From Ralstonia pickettii DTP0602 (GTDB taxonomy: Bacteria; Pseudomonadota; Gammaproteobacteria; Burkholderiales; Burkholderiaceae), in NCBI GenBank assembly GCA_000471925.1, contig CP006667.1:3410001-3474000 (forward strand): a stretch of 64,000 nt of DNA, in the 5' to 3' direction. The notes under the pieces were generated by a model. The model saw nothing but the letters and a program-made list of their open reading frames with translations, did no database searches and was not told the origin of the DNA. The position numbers and the translations under genes were made by a program. Position 1 is the first letter of the stretch. Every line of letters begins with the position of its first letter. Shown piece after piece: positions 52,344-60,861 of this stretch.

Positions 52344-52901
52344 GTGTGGATCCACGCCCCACCCGCCTGGGGCGGCCTGACGCTGGCCGAACTGCTGGTT
52401 GGCCTGGCCATCCTGTCCGTGCTGGCCGCGGCCGGCTGGCCAGCCTTCACCCGGCTGCTCGCCCGCCAGACCGTCGACCAGGCCGCCGACCGGCTGGCGG
52501 CGTCGCTGGCGCTGGCGCGCTCGATGGCGATGGCACGGCGCGTCGAAGTGGCGCTTCAGCCGCTGGACGGACGGTAGGACCTGGACCAGGGCTGGCAGGT
52601 GGTGGCGGCAAGCGAGGCCGGAGGGGCCGGGGCGGCCGCGACCGTCCTGTCAGTGGTCGAGCTCGCCGCGCCATGCCTGCGGGTTGCGCTGCGGCAGACC
52701 GCACGTGGCAGCCACGCGGTGCGCTTCACAGCTGTGGGATACTCACGGTCGGAGCAGGGCGGCTTCCAGGCTGCCACCTTCTCGCTCAGTTGTCGCGGCG
52801 CGCAGCGCCAGGTCCGTCTTGGCGCACAGGGACGCATCCGGCTCTGCACGCCGGCGCGCGACAGCGATTGCGACGCAGCGGACGGCCCGGAGCCGCCGTG
52901 A
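52344..52901 (+). pseudogene. fimT/gspH-like pseudopilin gene interrupted by an in-frame TAG
   Basis: GTG 52344 starts a pseudopilin with GLTLAELLVGLAILSVLAAAGWPAF, then RLAASLALARSMAMARRVEVALQPLDGR and a TAG at 52575-52577. The same frame continues without another stop to 52901 (DLDQGWQVVAASEAGG; FSLSCRGAQRQVRLGAQGRIRLC) and carries the conserved GspH-type C-terminal beta block. The simplest explanation is a point mutation, for example TGG to TAG at the Trp in a GRWDLDQGW-like sequence. The upstream partners look intact. Confidence 0.78.
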
Positions 52902-52955
52902 CCCTGGAAAGACACCCTCCGATCGACAGCAAACCGGCCAAGAGCTACAGGCGCA

Positions 52956-54071
52956 ATGTTTTCCGATACCGACCACGCCGCCATGCAACAGGCCCTCGCG
53001 CTCGCCGCGCGGGGCATGTTCACCACCACGCCCAATCCGCGCGTCGGCTGTGTGCTGGTCAAGGGTGGCCAGGTCATCGGCCAGGGCTATACCCAGCCTG
53101 CTGGCCAGGACCATGCCGAGATCCAGGCAATGAAGGATGCGCTGTCGCGCGGCCTCGACCCCTCCGGCGCCACCGCCTATGTCACGCTCGAGCCGTGCAG
53201 CCATTTCGGGCGCACGCCGCCGTGCGCCGATTCGCTGGTGCGCGCGGGCGTGGCCCGCGTGGTGGCGGCGATGGAAGATCCCAACCCGTCGGTGTCGGGG
53301 CGCGGCCTGCAGCGGCTGCGCGATGCCGGCATCGACGTGCGCTGCGGCCTGCTGGAAAAGGAAGCGCGCGACCTGAACATCGGCTTTGTCTCGCGCATGA
53401 CGCGCGGGCTGCCGTGGGTGCGCGTCAAGGTGGCCGCGTCGATGGACGGCGGCACCGCGCTGCACGACGGCACCAGCCAGTGGATCACCGGCAAGGCCGC
53501 GCGCGACGACGGCCATGCCTGGCGCGCGCGCGCCTGCGCCATCCTGACCGGCATCGGCACGGTGCGCGACGACAACCCGGCGCTGACCGTGCGCGCCATT
53601 GCCACGCCGCGCCAGCCGCAGCGGGTGCTGGTCGATTCGCGCCTGGAGGTGCCGCTCGACGCGCAGATCCTGGCACCCGACACCGGCGAGTTCGCCAAGC
53701 CGGTGCTGGTGTTCTGCGCGGTGGAAGACCGCGAACGCCAGCGGGCGCTGACCGCGCGCGGCGCCGAAGTGGTGGTGCTGCCCAATCCCCACGGCAAGGT
53801 CGAGCTGCGCAAGATGCTGGAAGAACTCGGCCGGCGCGGCATCAACGAATTGCACGTGGAAGCCGGCTTCAAGCTCAACGGCTCGCTCGTGCGCGAGCAC
53901 TGTGCCGACGAGCTGCTGATCTACCTAGCGCCCAAGCTGCTGGGCGACGCCCAGGGCATGTTCAACCTGCCGCCGCTGGCGCGGCTGCAGGACGCAGCCC
54001 AGTTCCGCTGGCACGAGATCCGGCAGATCGGCGACGACCTGCGGCTGATCGCGCGGCGCAACGATGCGTGA
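52956..54071 (+). CDS. ribD: Bifunctional riboflavin deaminase/reductase RibD
   Basis: A 371-aa enzyme doing the second and third steps of riboflavin synthesis from GTP. The N-terminal cytidine-deaminase-like domain has the zinc site HAEIQAM and EPCSHFGRTPPC. The C-terminal NADPH reductase domain starts at about residue 145 (WVRVKVAASMDGGTALHDGTSQWITG; DNPALTVR; HVEAGFKLNGSLV). Followed 65 bp later by ribE. No FMN-riboswitch-like element was seen upstream. Confidence 0.96.
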   Translation: MFSDTDHAAMQQALALAARGMFTTTPNPRVGCVLVKGGQVIGQGYTQPAGQDHAEIQAMKDALSRGLDPSGATAYVTLEPCSHFGRTPPCADSLVRAGVARVVAAMEDPNPSVSGRGLQRLRDAGIDVRCGLLEKEARDLNIGFVSRMTRGLPWVRVKVAASMDGGTALHDGTSQWITGKAARDDGHAWRARACAILTGIGTVRDDNPALTVRAIATPRQPQRVLVDSRLEVPLDAQILAPDTGEFAKPVLVFCAVEDRERQRALTARGAEVVVLPNPHGKVELRKMLEELGRRGINELHVEAGFKLNGSLVREHCADELLIYLAPKLLGDAQGMFNLPPLARLQDAAQFRWHEIRQIGDDLRLIARRNDA

Positions 54072-54136
54072 GGCGTTGCATCGGACTGCGCCTATCCACC
54101 AGATACCCAAGATTCACGAAAGCAGAAGACACCATC

Positions 54137-54757
54137 ATGTTTACAGGCATTGTCGCGGCGGTCGGCCGCATTGAATCCGTTACCCCACTGGGCGCCGCCG
54201 ATGCCGGCGTGCGCCTGCGCATCGCCGCCGGGGGGCTGGACCTGTCGGATGTGATCATCGGCGACAGCATCGCTATCCAGGGCGCCTGCATGACGGTGAT
54301 CGCCATGGGCCCCGACAGCTTCGACGTGGAGGTTTCGCGTGAATCGCTCGACAAGACCGTCGGGCTGGGGGGCGCCGGCCGCGTCAACCTGGAAAAGGCG
54401 CTGCGCCTGGCCGACCGCCTGGGCGGCCACCTGGTCTCGGGGCACGTCGACGGCCTGGGCGAAGTCGTGCACTTCGCGCCAGTAGGCGAATCGCATGAAC
54501 TGCGCATCCGCGCGCCGCGCGAGTTGGCGCGCTACCTGGCCTACAAGGGCTCGGTGGTGGTCAACGGCGTGTCGCTGACGGTCAACCGCGTCAGCGATGA
54601 AGCCGACGGCTGCGTGTTTTCCATCAACCTGATCCCCCACACCGTGGAAGTGACCACGCTTCAGGAGCTCAAGCCGGGCGCGCGCGTGAACCTGGAGATC
54701 GACCTGATCGCCCGGTACGTGGAGCGGATGCTGTCGGCAGGCCAGGCCGCGTCGTAA
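54137..54757 (+). CDS. ribE: Riboflavin synthase alpha chain
   Basis: A 206-aa enzyme joining two lumazines to form riboflavin. Two tandem lumazine-binding repeats are clear: MFTGIVAAVGRIESVTPLG and IQGACMTVIAMGPDSFDVEVSRESLDKT in the first, GGHLVSGHVDGLGEVV and VNGVSLTVNRVSDEADGCVFSINLIPHT in the second. The ribosome site is weak. Normally adjacent to ribB and ribH, but here a block of small unknown genes intervenes. Confidence 0.96.
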   Translation: MFTGIVAAVGRIESVTPLGAADAGVRLRIAAGGLDLSDVIIGDSIAIQGACMTVIAMGPDSFDVEVSRESLDKTVGLGGAGRVNLEKALRLADRLGGHLVSGHVDGLGEVVHFAPVGESHELRIRAPRELARYLAYKGSVVVNGVSLTVNRVSDEADGCVFSINLIPHTVEVTTLQELKPGARVNLEIDLIARYVERMLSAGQAAS

Positions 54758-54786
54758 GCGGCCAGGGCAGCGAAGAACGGCGGCGG

Positions 54787-55044
54787 TTACTTGCCTTCGT
54801 CCGGCACGTTGTACAACGCGCGCAGCTGGTCAGTGAACGGGCGGATCGCTTCGACACAGGCCGCACTGTTGCCGCCTTCCATCGTTGAGAGGCTCCAGTT
54901 GCAGCCGCTGGCGTCTGGCGCGTGGCAGACCACATCGCCAAAGCAGGTGCCCTCGCAGGCCGGGATCTTCGCCTGCTCGGCGCGCACCATGGCGCGGATT
55001 TCGGCCTTGTTCTTGATCTGCCTCGAAATGGTTGCTTCCGACAT
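54787..55044 (-). CDS. Small cysteine-containing hypothetical protein
   Basis: An 85-aa soluble protein on the minus strand, convergent with ribE. It has a basic helical start (SRQIKNKAEIRAMVRAEQAKI) and five cysteines (PACEGTCFGDVVCHAPDASGCNW; AACVEA) that could bind metal or form disulphides. GGGAGG precedes the ATG. No family is recognised. Confidence 0.65.
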   Translation of the reverse strand: MSEATISRQIKNKAEIRAMVRAEQAKIPACEGTCFGDVVCHAPDASGCNWSLSTMEGGNSAACVEAIRPFTDQLRALYNVPDEGK

Positions 55045-55463
55045 GCGTGCCTCCCTTGGTTATGCAAAGCCTGGGGGCGCGGTCAGGCTGGCGCCCTGAT
55101 TCGAAGAACGTCGCGCCGATATCTGTTCGGGCGGATCCGGGACAGGCGTCGTTCCCTTTTGCCCTGAGCATACGCTGCCAGCCCGCCTCTGTGGCGATTA
55201 ACTTCCCTACCGCCCGGCAAAGGACCCTTGCGCACGCTGAGGAATCTCCACCGTCGGCAGCAGCGGGGTGCGCAATACGGGGCCTGTGCTCCTTTGTTGT
55301 AAGTGTGCTGGGTTCGTGGCCCGCCCGGGCCTACACTGCTTAGGCAGCGCTGTCAGGACATGTATGCTCCCAGGCGCTCGCAACTCGTTTCCGGGCTTCC
55401 CCCTCGACAACGTCTTAGGACCGGTGACTCCTGAAGTCACTCACGGGGATTTCCGGAACCTCC
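55045..55463. other. 419-bp stretch without a recognisable gene
   Basis: Between two divergent small genes. A possible -10 (TACACT, 55332-55337) faces right, but no good -35 was found. No repeat or RNA element was seen. Confidence 0.4.
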
Positions 55464-55790
55464 ATGCAAGCTGCCCTGCCGCGTCTCCCGTTCGCCCGCG
55501 AACTGACGCTTACGCCGTCGTTTTCGTTTGCCGGCGACCTCGCTGGAGAACTGGTCAGGTTCCCGCCCACCGCCCTGCGCAAGCCGATCGCCGCGTTGAT
55601 CCGCACCATCTTCGGCGGCCTGGCCCGACCGTGGAGGCAGGCGCCGGGATGGCGCGCGGATTCGGATGCCCTGCTGATCCTCGGCCATGGGACCCGGATG
55701 CGCGCCCTGAGCTGGGCGCAGTGGCATCCCGACCACCATCGTGCCGCCCCGCTGCCCGCACCCGCCGGCCGGCCCGGCAACCACCCTTGA
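55464..55790 (+). CDS. Hypothetical protein
   Basis: A frame of 108 codons with a hydrophobic middle (FPPTALRKPIAALIRTIFGGL) and a Pro-rich tail. The ribosome site is weak. It ends 10 bp before the next small gene. I do not recognise it, and coding status is uncertain; codon usage is compatible with a Cupriavidus gene. Confidence 0.4.
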   Translation: MQAALPRLPFARELTLTPSFSFAGDLAGELVRFPPTALRKPIAALIRTIFGGLARPWRQAPGWRADSDALLILGHGTRMRALSWAQWHPDHHRAAPLPAPAGRPGNHP

Positions 55791-55800
55791 AGGAGGCACC

Positions 55801-56082
55801 GTGCCAGTTCACCCGACCAAGATCATTTACCGGATGGTTCCGGCCATGCGCCTGCTGCGCGGCCGGCACCAGGCCGCCCGGGGACACACCAGCGCGGGCC
55901 TGGTCCGGCTGACCGCCACGCGCCTGCACCGCGCCGTCACGCTGCTGATCGACTGGGATAGCGCCGTCGACCAGGGCTGGCCCCGGCTGCAGACACCATC
56001 CTTGCCATTACCCAGGCAATTCCGGCGTCCCGGTACCAGGCGCTACGCCGGCTTTCCGTGGTTCAACGGCAAGCTCAACTGA
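55801..56082 (+). CDS. Small basic hypothetical protein
   Basis: A 93-aa Arg-rich protein starting at a GTG that has an excellent AAGGAGG at 55790-55796. The sequence (KIIYRMVPAMRLLRGRHQAARGH; DWDSAVDQGWPRLQTPSLPLPRQ) has no recognised domain. It is 19 bp upstream of the glycine-rich membrane protein and probably in the same operon. Confidence 0.55.
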   Translation: MPVHPTKIIYRMVPAMRLLRGRHQAARGHTSAGLVRLTATRLHRAVTLLIDWDSAVDQGWPRLQTPSLPLPRQFRRPGTRRYAGFPWFNGKLN

Positions 56083-56101
56083 CCCGAATTGAGGTACCAC
56101 C

Positions 56102-56710
56102 ATGCGCACGCTCTTGTATTTCCGGCTGGACGACATCGATACGGCCCGGCGCGCGCTAACGCGATTGGGCGAACTGGCGGATACGGCCGACCGCATCGCG
56201 GGGCCATGGTTCTCCCGGGGCGACCACCAGCCCGTTGACGGCTTGCCGGCACCGCGCGCCGGCCAGATCACGTACCGCGATGAAGCCACGATTGGCGGCC
56301 TCGTCATCGGGGCACTGCTGGCAGCGTGGGTGTTGTTCCGCTACGGCACACCGGTCAGCGTAGCGGCGGGCGTCGTGGCGTGTGTCGGCGGTATGGCGCT
56401 GGGCGCCGTGATCGGAGGCTGGCTTGGCGGCGTGCTCGGCGCCAAAGTCACGCGCGCCGGTCTGCGTCGGCAGCACCGGCAACTGGCGGAGGGGCAGATG
56501 CTGATGACCTGTGCCTGCGCAAGCAATGCCAGGGAACGGCTCTGCCAGGCCGTCCAGGAACTGGGCGGCGCGGCCAGCGTGGCTCCGAACATCGACCCGC
56601 ACAACGCGCCACACAACGGCCTGCTGCCCAACCGCGGCTGGCTGGCGGACCGTCACTGGCCCGCATGGCCCTTCGGCCACGGCCAACGTGCCGTCACCAA
56701 CCGGAATTGA
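56102..56710 (+). CDS. Membrane protein with glycine-rich double helix
   Basis: A 202-aa protein. An N-terminal ferredoxin-like soluble part (LLYFRLDDIDTARRALTRLGEL) leads to two Gly/Ala-rich membrane segments (IGGLVIGALLAAWVLFRYG; VAAGVVACVGGMALGAVIGGWLGGVLGA), similar to general-stress glycine-zipper proteins such as YflT/DUF1269-like families. A His/Pro-rich C-terminal tail follows. GAGG precedes the ATG. It likely acts in envelope stress; this is an inference from architecture. Confidence 0.7.
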   Translation: MRTLLYFRLDDIDTARRALTRLGELADTADRIAGPWFSRGDHQPVDGLPAPRAGQITYRDEATIGGLVIGALLAAWVLFRYGTPVSVAAGVVACVGGMALGAVIGGWLGGVLGAKVTRAGLRRQHRQLAEGQMLMTCACASNARERLCQAVQELGGAASVAPNIDPHNAPHNGLLPNRGWLADRHWPAWPFGHGQRAVTNRN

Positions 56711-56712
56711 CA

Positions 56713-56958
56713 ATGAGTGAGAGTTTTTTCTATCAAAAATGCCACGTCGTCGTGACGCTGTCCGAAGTTACGTTCGGTAGCTGGGAGTGGTCCTATGCGC
56801 TGGACGCGCACGCGAGGTTCACCCGGCGCGACGCCGGCTTCCTCACGCGCGAACTGGCGCTGGCCGACGCGACCCGCGCGGCCAAGTCGCGCATCGCCAG
56901 GACCTCGCGCCTGCGCACGATCCGCGCTGACAACACGCCGCTGGCTGCCGCAGCGTAG
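56713..56958 (+). CDS. Small hypothetical protein
   Basis: An 81-aa protein starting 2 bp after the stop of the membrane protein, so probably co-translated. It has a beta-rich start (FYQKCHVVVTLSEVTFGSWEWSYALD) and a helical end (ELALADATRAAKSRIART). No family recognised. The compact first half with conserved-looking aromatic residues suggests a real protein. Confidence 0.6.
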   Translation: MSESFFYQKCHVVVTLSEVTFGSWEWSYALDAHARFTRRDAGFLTRELALADATRAAKSRIARTSRLRTIRADNTPLAAAA

Positions 56959-57275
56959 CCACCGGCAAGGCCCGGCGGCGGCCTGCCGCTTGCCGGGCAA
57001 CCAGACACACCCAGCCACACCCAAGCTTTACCCTCCCCGCCCCACCCGCTTCGGGCAGGCGCCGCACTTTCCGGCGCGGTCCGCTCCAGCCTAGCCTGCC
57101 TTGGCGTACAATACCCGGCTTGACTGGGCAACCTGCCGGGCGTATATGACCTGGCCGGCCCGGCCCCAACGCCCCGCCTCAGTCCGGCTGCTTTCAAACG
57201 CGGCCACCTGCCTGCTTTCGCATCGCCTTTTCGCTTCATTCGCCCGTTTCGCTTCAATTTGCCGTCCAGCACGCC
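56959..57275. other. 317-bp region before ribBX
   Basis: No gene seen. TACAAT at 57107-57112 is a possible -10 for ribBX. An FMN-riboswitch (RFN) pattern was searched for by eye and not found. GGCAAGGCCCGGCGG / CTGCCGCTTGCCGGG near 56964-56998 may form a hairpin terminating the preceding cluster. Confidence 0.4.
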
Positions 57276-58385
57276 ATGACAATCGCCCGTACCGAAGACA
57301 TCATTGCCGACATCCGTGCCGGCCGCATGGTTATCCTGGTTGATGAGGAAGACCGTGAAAATGAAGGCGACCTGGTCCTGGCTGCCGATTTCGTCACGCC
57401 GGAAGCCATCAACTTCATGGCCAAGCACGGCCGCGGCCTGATCTGCCTGACGCTGACGGCCGACCGCTGCCGCCAGCTGAACCTGCACCCGATGGTCAGC
57501 CGCAACGGCACCCAGCACGGCACCAACTTCACGGTGTCGATCGAGGCAGCCGAGGGCGTGACCACCGGCATTTCCGCCGCCGATCGCGCCCGCACCGTGC
57601 AGGCCGCCGTCGCCCGCGACGCCAAGGCCTCCGACCTGGTCCAGCCGGGCCATATCTTTCCGCTGACGGCCCAGCCCGGCGGCGTGCTGATCCGCGCCGG
57701 CCATACCGAAGCCGGCTGCGACCTGGGCGCGCTGGCCGGCCTGACGCCGGCGGCCGTGATCTGCGAGATCATGAAGGACGACGGCACCATGGCCCGCCTG
57801 CCGGACCTGGTCGAGTTCGCGCAAGAGCACAACCTCAAGATCGGCACCATCGCCGACCTGATCCACTACCGCAGCCGCACCGAGAGCATCATCGAGCGCG
57901 TTGGCGAACGCGCCATGCAGACGCCCTACGGCACCTTCCACAGCATCGCCTACCGCGACAAGCCCACCGGCCAGGCGCACCTGGCGCTGGTCAAGGGCAC
58001 GCCGGAGCCGGAGCAGGAAACGCTGGTGCGCGTGCACGAGCCCTTCTCGGTGCTGGACCTGCTGGAAGTGAAGTGCACCACGCATTCGTGGAGCATCCCG
58101 GCGGCGATGAAAGCCATCGCCGAGGCCGACAGCGGCGTGATCGTGCTGCTGAACTGCGGCGACTCGGCCGACCAGCTGTTCACGCAGTTCAGCGCGCTGG
58201 ACACGCCGCAGTCGCGCCCGCGCCGCAAGCCGGACCTGCGCACCTACGGCATGGGTGCGCAGATCCTGAAGGACGTGGGCGTGGGCAAGATGCGCGTGCT
58301 GGCCTCGCCGCAGCGCATGCCCAGCATGACCGGCTACGACCTGGAAGTGACCGGCTACCAACCGATGAACGGCCAGGCCGCCTGA
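57276..58385 (+). CDS. ribB: DHBP synthase with degenerate GTP cyclohydrolase II-like extension (RibBX)
   Basis: A 369-aa protein. The N-terminal ~200 residues are an intact 3,4-dihydroxy-2-butanone-4-phosphate synthase: [21 protein letters not shown] (acidic active-site loop), [22 protein letters not shown]. The C-terminal ~165 residues align with GTP cyclohydrolase II but lack its zinc cysteines: the usual GDVFGSxRCDCG region reads [20 protein letters not shown]. It therefore should supply only DHBP, and another GTP cyclohydrolase II must exist elsewhere. This RibBX layout is known in proteobacteria. Confidence 0.92.
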   Translation: MTIARTEDIIADIRAGRMVILVDEEDRENEGDLVLAADFVTPEAINFMAKHGRGLICLTLTADRCRQLNLHPMVSRNGTQHGTNFTVSIEAAEGVTTGISAADRARTVQAAVARDAKASDLVQPGHIFPLTAQPGGVLIRAGHTEAGCDLGALAGLTPAAVICEIMKDDGTMARLPDLVEFAQEHNLKIGTIADLIHYRSRTESIIERVGERAMQTPYGTFHSIAYRDKPTGQAHLALVKGTPEPEQETLVRVHEPFSVLDLLEVKCTTHSWSIPAAMKAIAEADSGVIVLLNCGDSADQLFTQFSALDTPQSRPRRKPDLRTYGMGAQILKDVGVGKMRVLASPQRMPSMTGYDLEVTGYQPMNGQAA

Positions 58386-58458
58386 GCCCGGGCCACCCGA
58401 ACACACCTGCAGCGGCGCAACGGCGCCCTGCCGAACCCGAAAACTGGAGAACTGAACA

Positions 58459-58956
58459 ATGGATCACGGCTTCTACCCCAGCAACCTCGACGGTGAAGGC
58501 CTGCGTATCGGCATCGTGCAGGCCCGCTTCAACGAGCCGGTCTGCACCGAGCTGCTCGAAGCCTGCGTGGCCGAGCTGGACAAGCTCGGCGTCGAAGGCG
58601 AGGACACCCTGGTGGTAACCGTCCCCGGCGCGCTGGAAGTGCCGCTGGCGCTGCAGAAGATGGCCGAGAGCGGCCAGTTCGACGCCCTGGTCGCCCTGGG
58701 CGCCGTGGTGCGCGGCGAGACCTACCACTTCGAGCTGGTTTCGAACGAGTCGGGCGCCGGCATCACCCGCGTCGGCCTGGACTTCAACGTGCCCATTGCC
58801 AACGGTATCCTGACCGTGGACACCGACGAGCAGGCCCACGCCCGCACCCGCGAAAAGGGCCGCGACTGCGCCCGCGCCGCGGTGGAGATGGCCAACCTGG
58901 TCGTCGCGCTGGATTCGCTGCGTGGCCAGGACGAAGACGAGGACGATGATGAGTGA
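58459..58956 (+). CDS. ribH: 6,7-dimethyl-8-ribityllumazine synthase
   Basis: A 165-aa enzyme condensing DHBP with the RibD product. Signatures are [38 protein letters not shown], and [23 protein letters not shown] with the catalytic His. Its C-terminal tail is unusually acidic (DEDEDDDE). The nusB start lies inside its end, so the genes are coupled. Confidence 0.97.
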   Translation: MDHGFYPSNLDGEGLRIGIVQARFNEPVCTELLEACVAELDKLGVEGEDTLVVTVPGALEVPLALQKMAESGQFDALVALGAVVRGETYHFELVSNESGAGITRVGLDFNVPIANGILTVDTDEQAHARTREKGRDCARAAVEMANLVVALDSLRGQDEDEDDDE

Positions 58957-59455
58957 TACGTCCAGCAATGACGCCGGCAAGCCGGCCGGCGGCAAGCCCG
59001 CGGCCCGCACCGAAGCCAAGGCGCCGCCCAAGAGCGCGCGCCGCCGCTCGCGCGAACTCGCGCTGCAGGGCCTGTACCAGTGGCTGCTGAACCGCAACGA
59101 CATCGGCGCGATCCAGGCCCACCTGCATGACGCCCAGGGCTTCAACAAGGCCGATCGCGAGCACTTCGACGCGCTGCTCAACGGCGCCGTGCGCGAGGAA
59201 GCCCGCCTGACCGCCGCGTTCGAGCCCTTCCTGGACCGCACCGTGGGCGAGCTGTCGCCGGTCGAGCGCGCCGCCCTGCTGGTCGGCAGCTACGAGCTGG
59301 TGCACTGCATCGACATCCCGTACAAGGTCGTGATCAATGAAGCCGTCGAGCTGACCAAGACCTTCGGCGGCGTCGAGGGCTACAAGTACGTCAACGGCGT
59401 GCTGGACAAGCTCGCGGCCCAGGTACGCGCGGCCGAGGTCGCAGCGCGCCGCTGA
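58949..59455 (+). CDS. nusB: Transcription antitermination factor NusB
   Basis: A 168-aa helical protein that with NusE joins the rRNA antitermination complex. [18 protein letters not shown] is the arginine-rich RNA-binding start, and [29 protein letters not shown] the conserved end. An N-terminal ~30-residue Lys/Ala/Pro extension is present. Two ATG codons at 58946 and 58949 are possible; the second has better spacing from AGGA. Overlaps ribH by 8 bp. Confidence 0.96.
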   Translation: MSDTSSNDAGKPAGGKPAARTEAKAPPKSARRRSRELALQGLYQWLLNRNDIGAIQAHLHDAQGFNKADREHFDALLNGAVREEARLTAAFEPFLDRTVGELSPVERAALLVGSYELVHCIDIPYKVVINEAVELTKTFGGVEGYKYVNGVLDKLAAQVRAAEVAARR

Positions 59456-59536
59456 GCCGCAACCAGCCGGACCCAGGCCGGGCCTGCGCGGCCGGCCGTT
59501 GCATCACGGGGCACACGCGCGCCCCGGATGAAGACG

Positions 59537-59561
59537 ACACCCGCCCAGGCGGGTGTTTTTG
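59537..59561 (+). terminator. Terminator after nusB
   Basis: ACACCCGC, loop CCAG, GCGGGTGT (59537-59556) followed by TTTTTG. It separates the rib-nusB genes from the aminotransferase, whose leader begins just after it. Confidence 0.85.
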
Positions 59562-59597
59562 TTCCTACCTACACTTTTTGCTGAACCCCGGATCACC

Positions 59598-60779
59598 ATG
59601 GACCTGCAGCGCCTCGCCACCGCCTCCCGCCTCGCCAATATCGAAGCCTTCCACGTGATGGAGCTGGCCAAGCAGGCCGCCGCGCTGGAGCGCGCCGGTC
59701 GCCACATCGTGCACATGGGCATTGGCGAGCCTGACTTCACCGCCGCCGAGCCCGTGGTGCGCGCGGCGGAAGCCGCCATGCGCCGCGGCGTCACGCAATA
59801 CACCGGCGCGCTCGGCATCCACCCGCTGCGCGAGGCCATCGCCGGCTATTACAAGACCACCTACGGGCTCGATATCCCGGCGCGGCGCGTGATCGTCACC
59901 GCCGGCGCCTCGGGGGCGCTGCTGCTGGCGTGCGCGGTGCTGGTCGAGATCGGCGCCGAGGTGCTGATGCCCGACCCCAGCTACCCGTGCAACCGGCACT
60001 TCGTCGCCGCCTTCGACGGCGCCGCGCGCATGATCCCGAGCGGCCCGGCCGAGCGCTTCCAGCTGACCGCCGCGCAGGTCGAGGCCAACTGGCGCGAGCA
60101 AACCCGCGGCGTGCTGCTGGCTTCGCCCTCCAACCCGACCGGGACCTCGATCCTGCCGGACGAGCTCGACCGCATCCTGCAGGCCGTGCGTGCCCGCAAC
60201 GGCTTTGCCATTGTCGACGAGATCTATCAGGGCCTGTCGTACGACGCCCCGCCGGTCTCGGCGCTGAGCCTGGATGACGACGTGGTCACGGTGAACAGCT
60301 TCTCCAAGTACTTCAACATGACTGGCTGGCGCCTGGGCTGGCTGGTGGTGCCGGAGGCGCTGGTCGAGGCCTTCGAGAAAGTCGCGCAAAACCTGTTTAT
60401 CTGCGCGTCGGCGGTGGCGCAGTACGCGGCACTGGCCTGCTTCACCCCGGAAGCGCTGGCGATCTACGACGAACGCAAGGCCGAGTTCCGCCGCCGCCGC
60501 GACCTGATCGTACCGGCGCTGGAGTCGCTCGGCCTGCGCGTGCCGGTGCGCCCGGACGGCGCCTTCTACGTCTACGCCGACTGCCGCGGCGTCAACCACC
60601 CCGCCGCCGGCGATGCCGACCGGCTGACACAGGCGATGCTGCACGACGCGGGCGTGGTGATGGTGCCGGGGCAGGATTTCGGGCCGCATACGGCCAAGGA
60701 CTACATCCGGATCTCGTATGCGACCTCGCGCGAGAATATCGAGGAGGCGATGGCGCGGCTGGGCAAGCTGTTCGCCTGA
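59598..60779 (+). CDS. Pyridoxal phosphate-dependent class I/II aminotransferase
   Basis: A 393-aa fold-type I aminotransferase. MGIGEPDFTAAEPVV, the PSNPTGTSILPDEL block, the cofactor-contacting VDEIYQGLSYDA, and NSFSKYFNMTGWRLGW with Schiff-base lysine Lys237 are all present, as is the C-terminal carboxylate-binding RISYATS. Substrate cannot be assigned securely: the sequence resembles aspartate/alanine/valine-pyruvate-type enzymes. It is monocistronic between two terminators. Confidence 0.9.
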   Translation: MDLQRLATASRLANIEAFHVMELAKQAAALERAGRHIVHMGIGEPDFTAAEPVVRAAEAAMRRGVTQYTGALGIHPLREAIAGYYKTTYGLDIPARRVIVTAGASGALLLACAVLVEIGAEVLMPDPSYPCNRHFVAAFDGAARMIPSGPAERFQLTAAQVEANWREQTRGVLLASPSNPTGTSILPDELDRILQAVRARNGFAIVDEIYQGLSYDAPPVSALSLDDDVVTVNSFSKYFNMTGWRLGWLVVPEALVEAFEKVAQNLFICASAVAQYAALACFTPEALAIYDERKAEFRRRRDLIVPALESLGLRVPVRPDGAFYVYADCRGVNHPAAGDADRLTQAMLHDAGVVMVPGQDFGPHTAKDYIRISYATSRENIEEAMARLGKLFA

Positions 60780-60807
60780 GCGGCACAACGCGCCAGGCAG
60801 GCAAAAG

Positions 60808-60831
60808 AAAAGCACCCCGCGGGGTGCTTTT
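60808..60831. terminator. Bidirectional terminator
   Basis: AAAAGCACCCC, loop GC, GGGGTGCTTTT is nearly perfectly symmetric with A/T runs on both sides. It serves the aminotransferase on the plus strand and the convergent transglycosylase on the minus strand. Confidence 0.88.
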
Positions 60832-60861
60832 CTTTATGGCGCTGCCAGTGGCAGCGTAGCG

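Noticed and set aside
52346..54136. Very long frame running through the broken fimT gene and ribD into ribE
   Set aside because: Only the part from 54137 is a gene (ribE). The rest is an out-of-frame Arg-rich reading of fimT and ribD.
54758..57275. FMN riboswitch (RFN) before ribBX
   Set aside because: The characteristic RFN sequence blocks were not seen here or before ribD.
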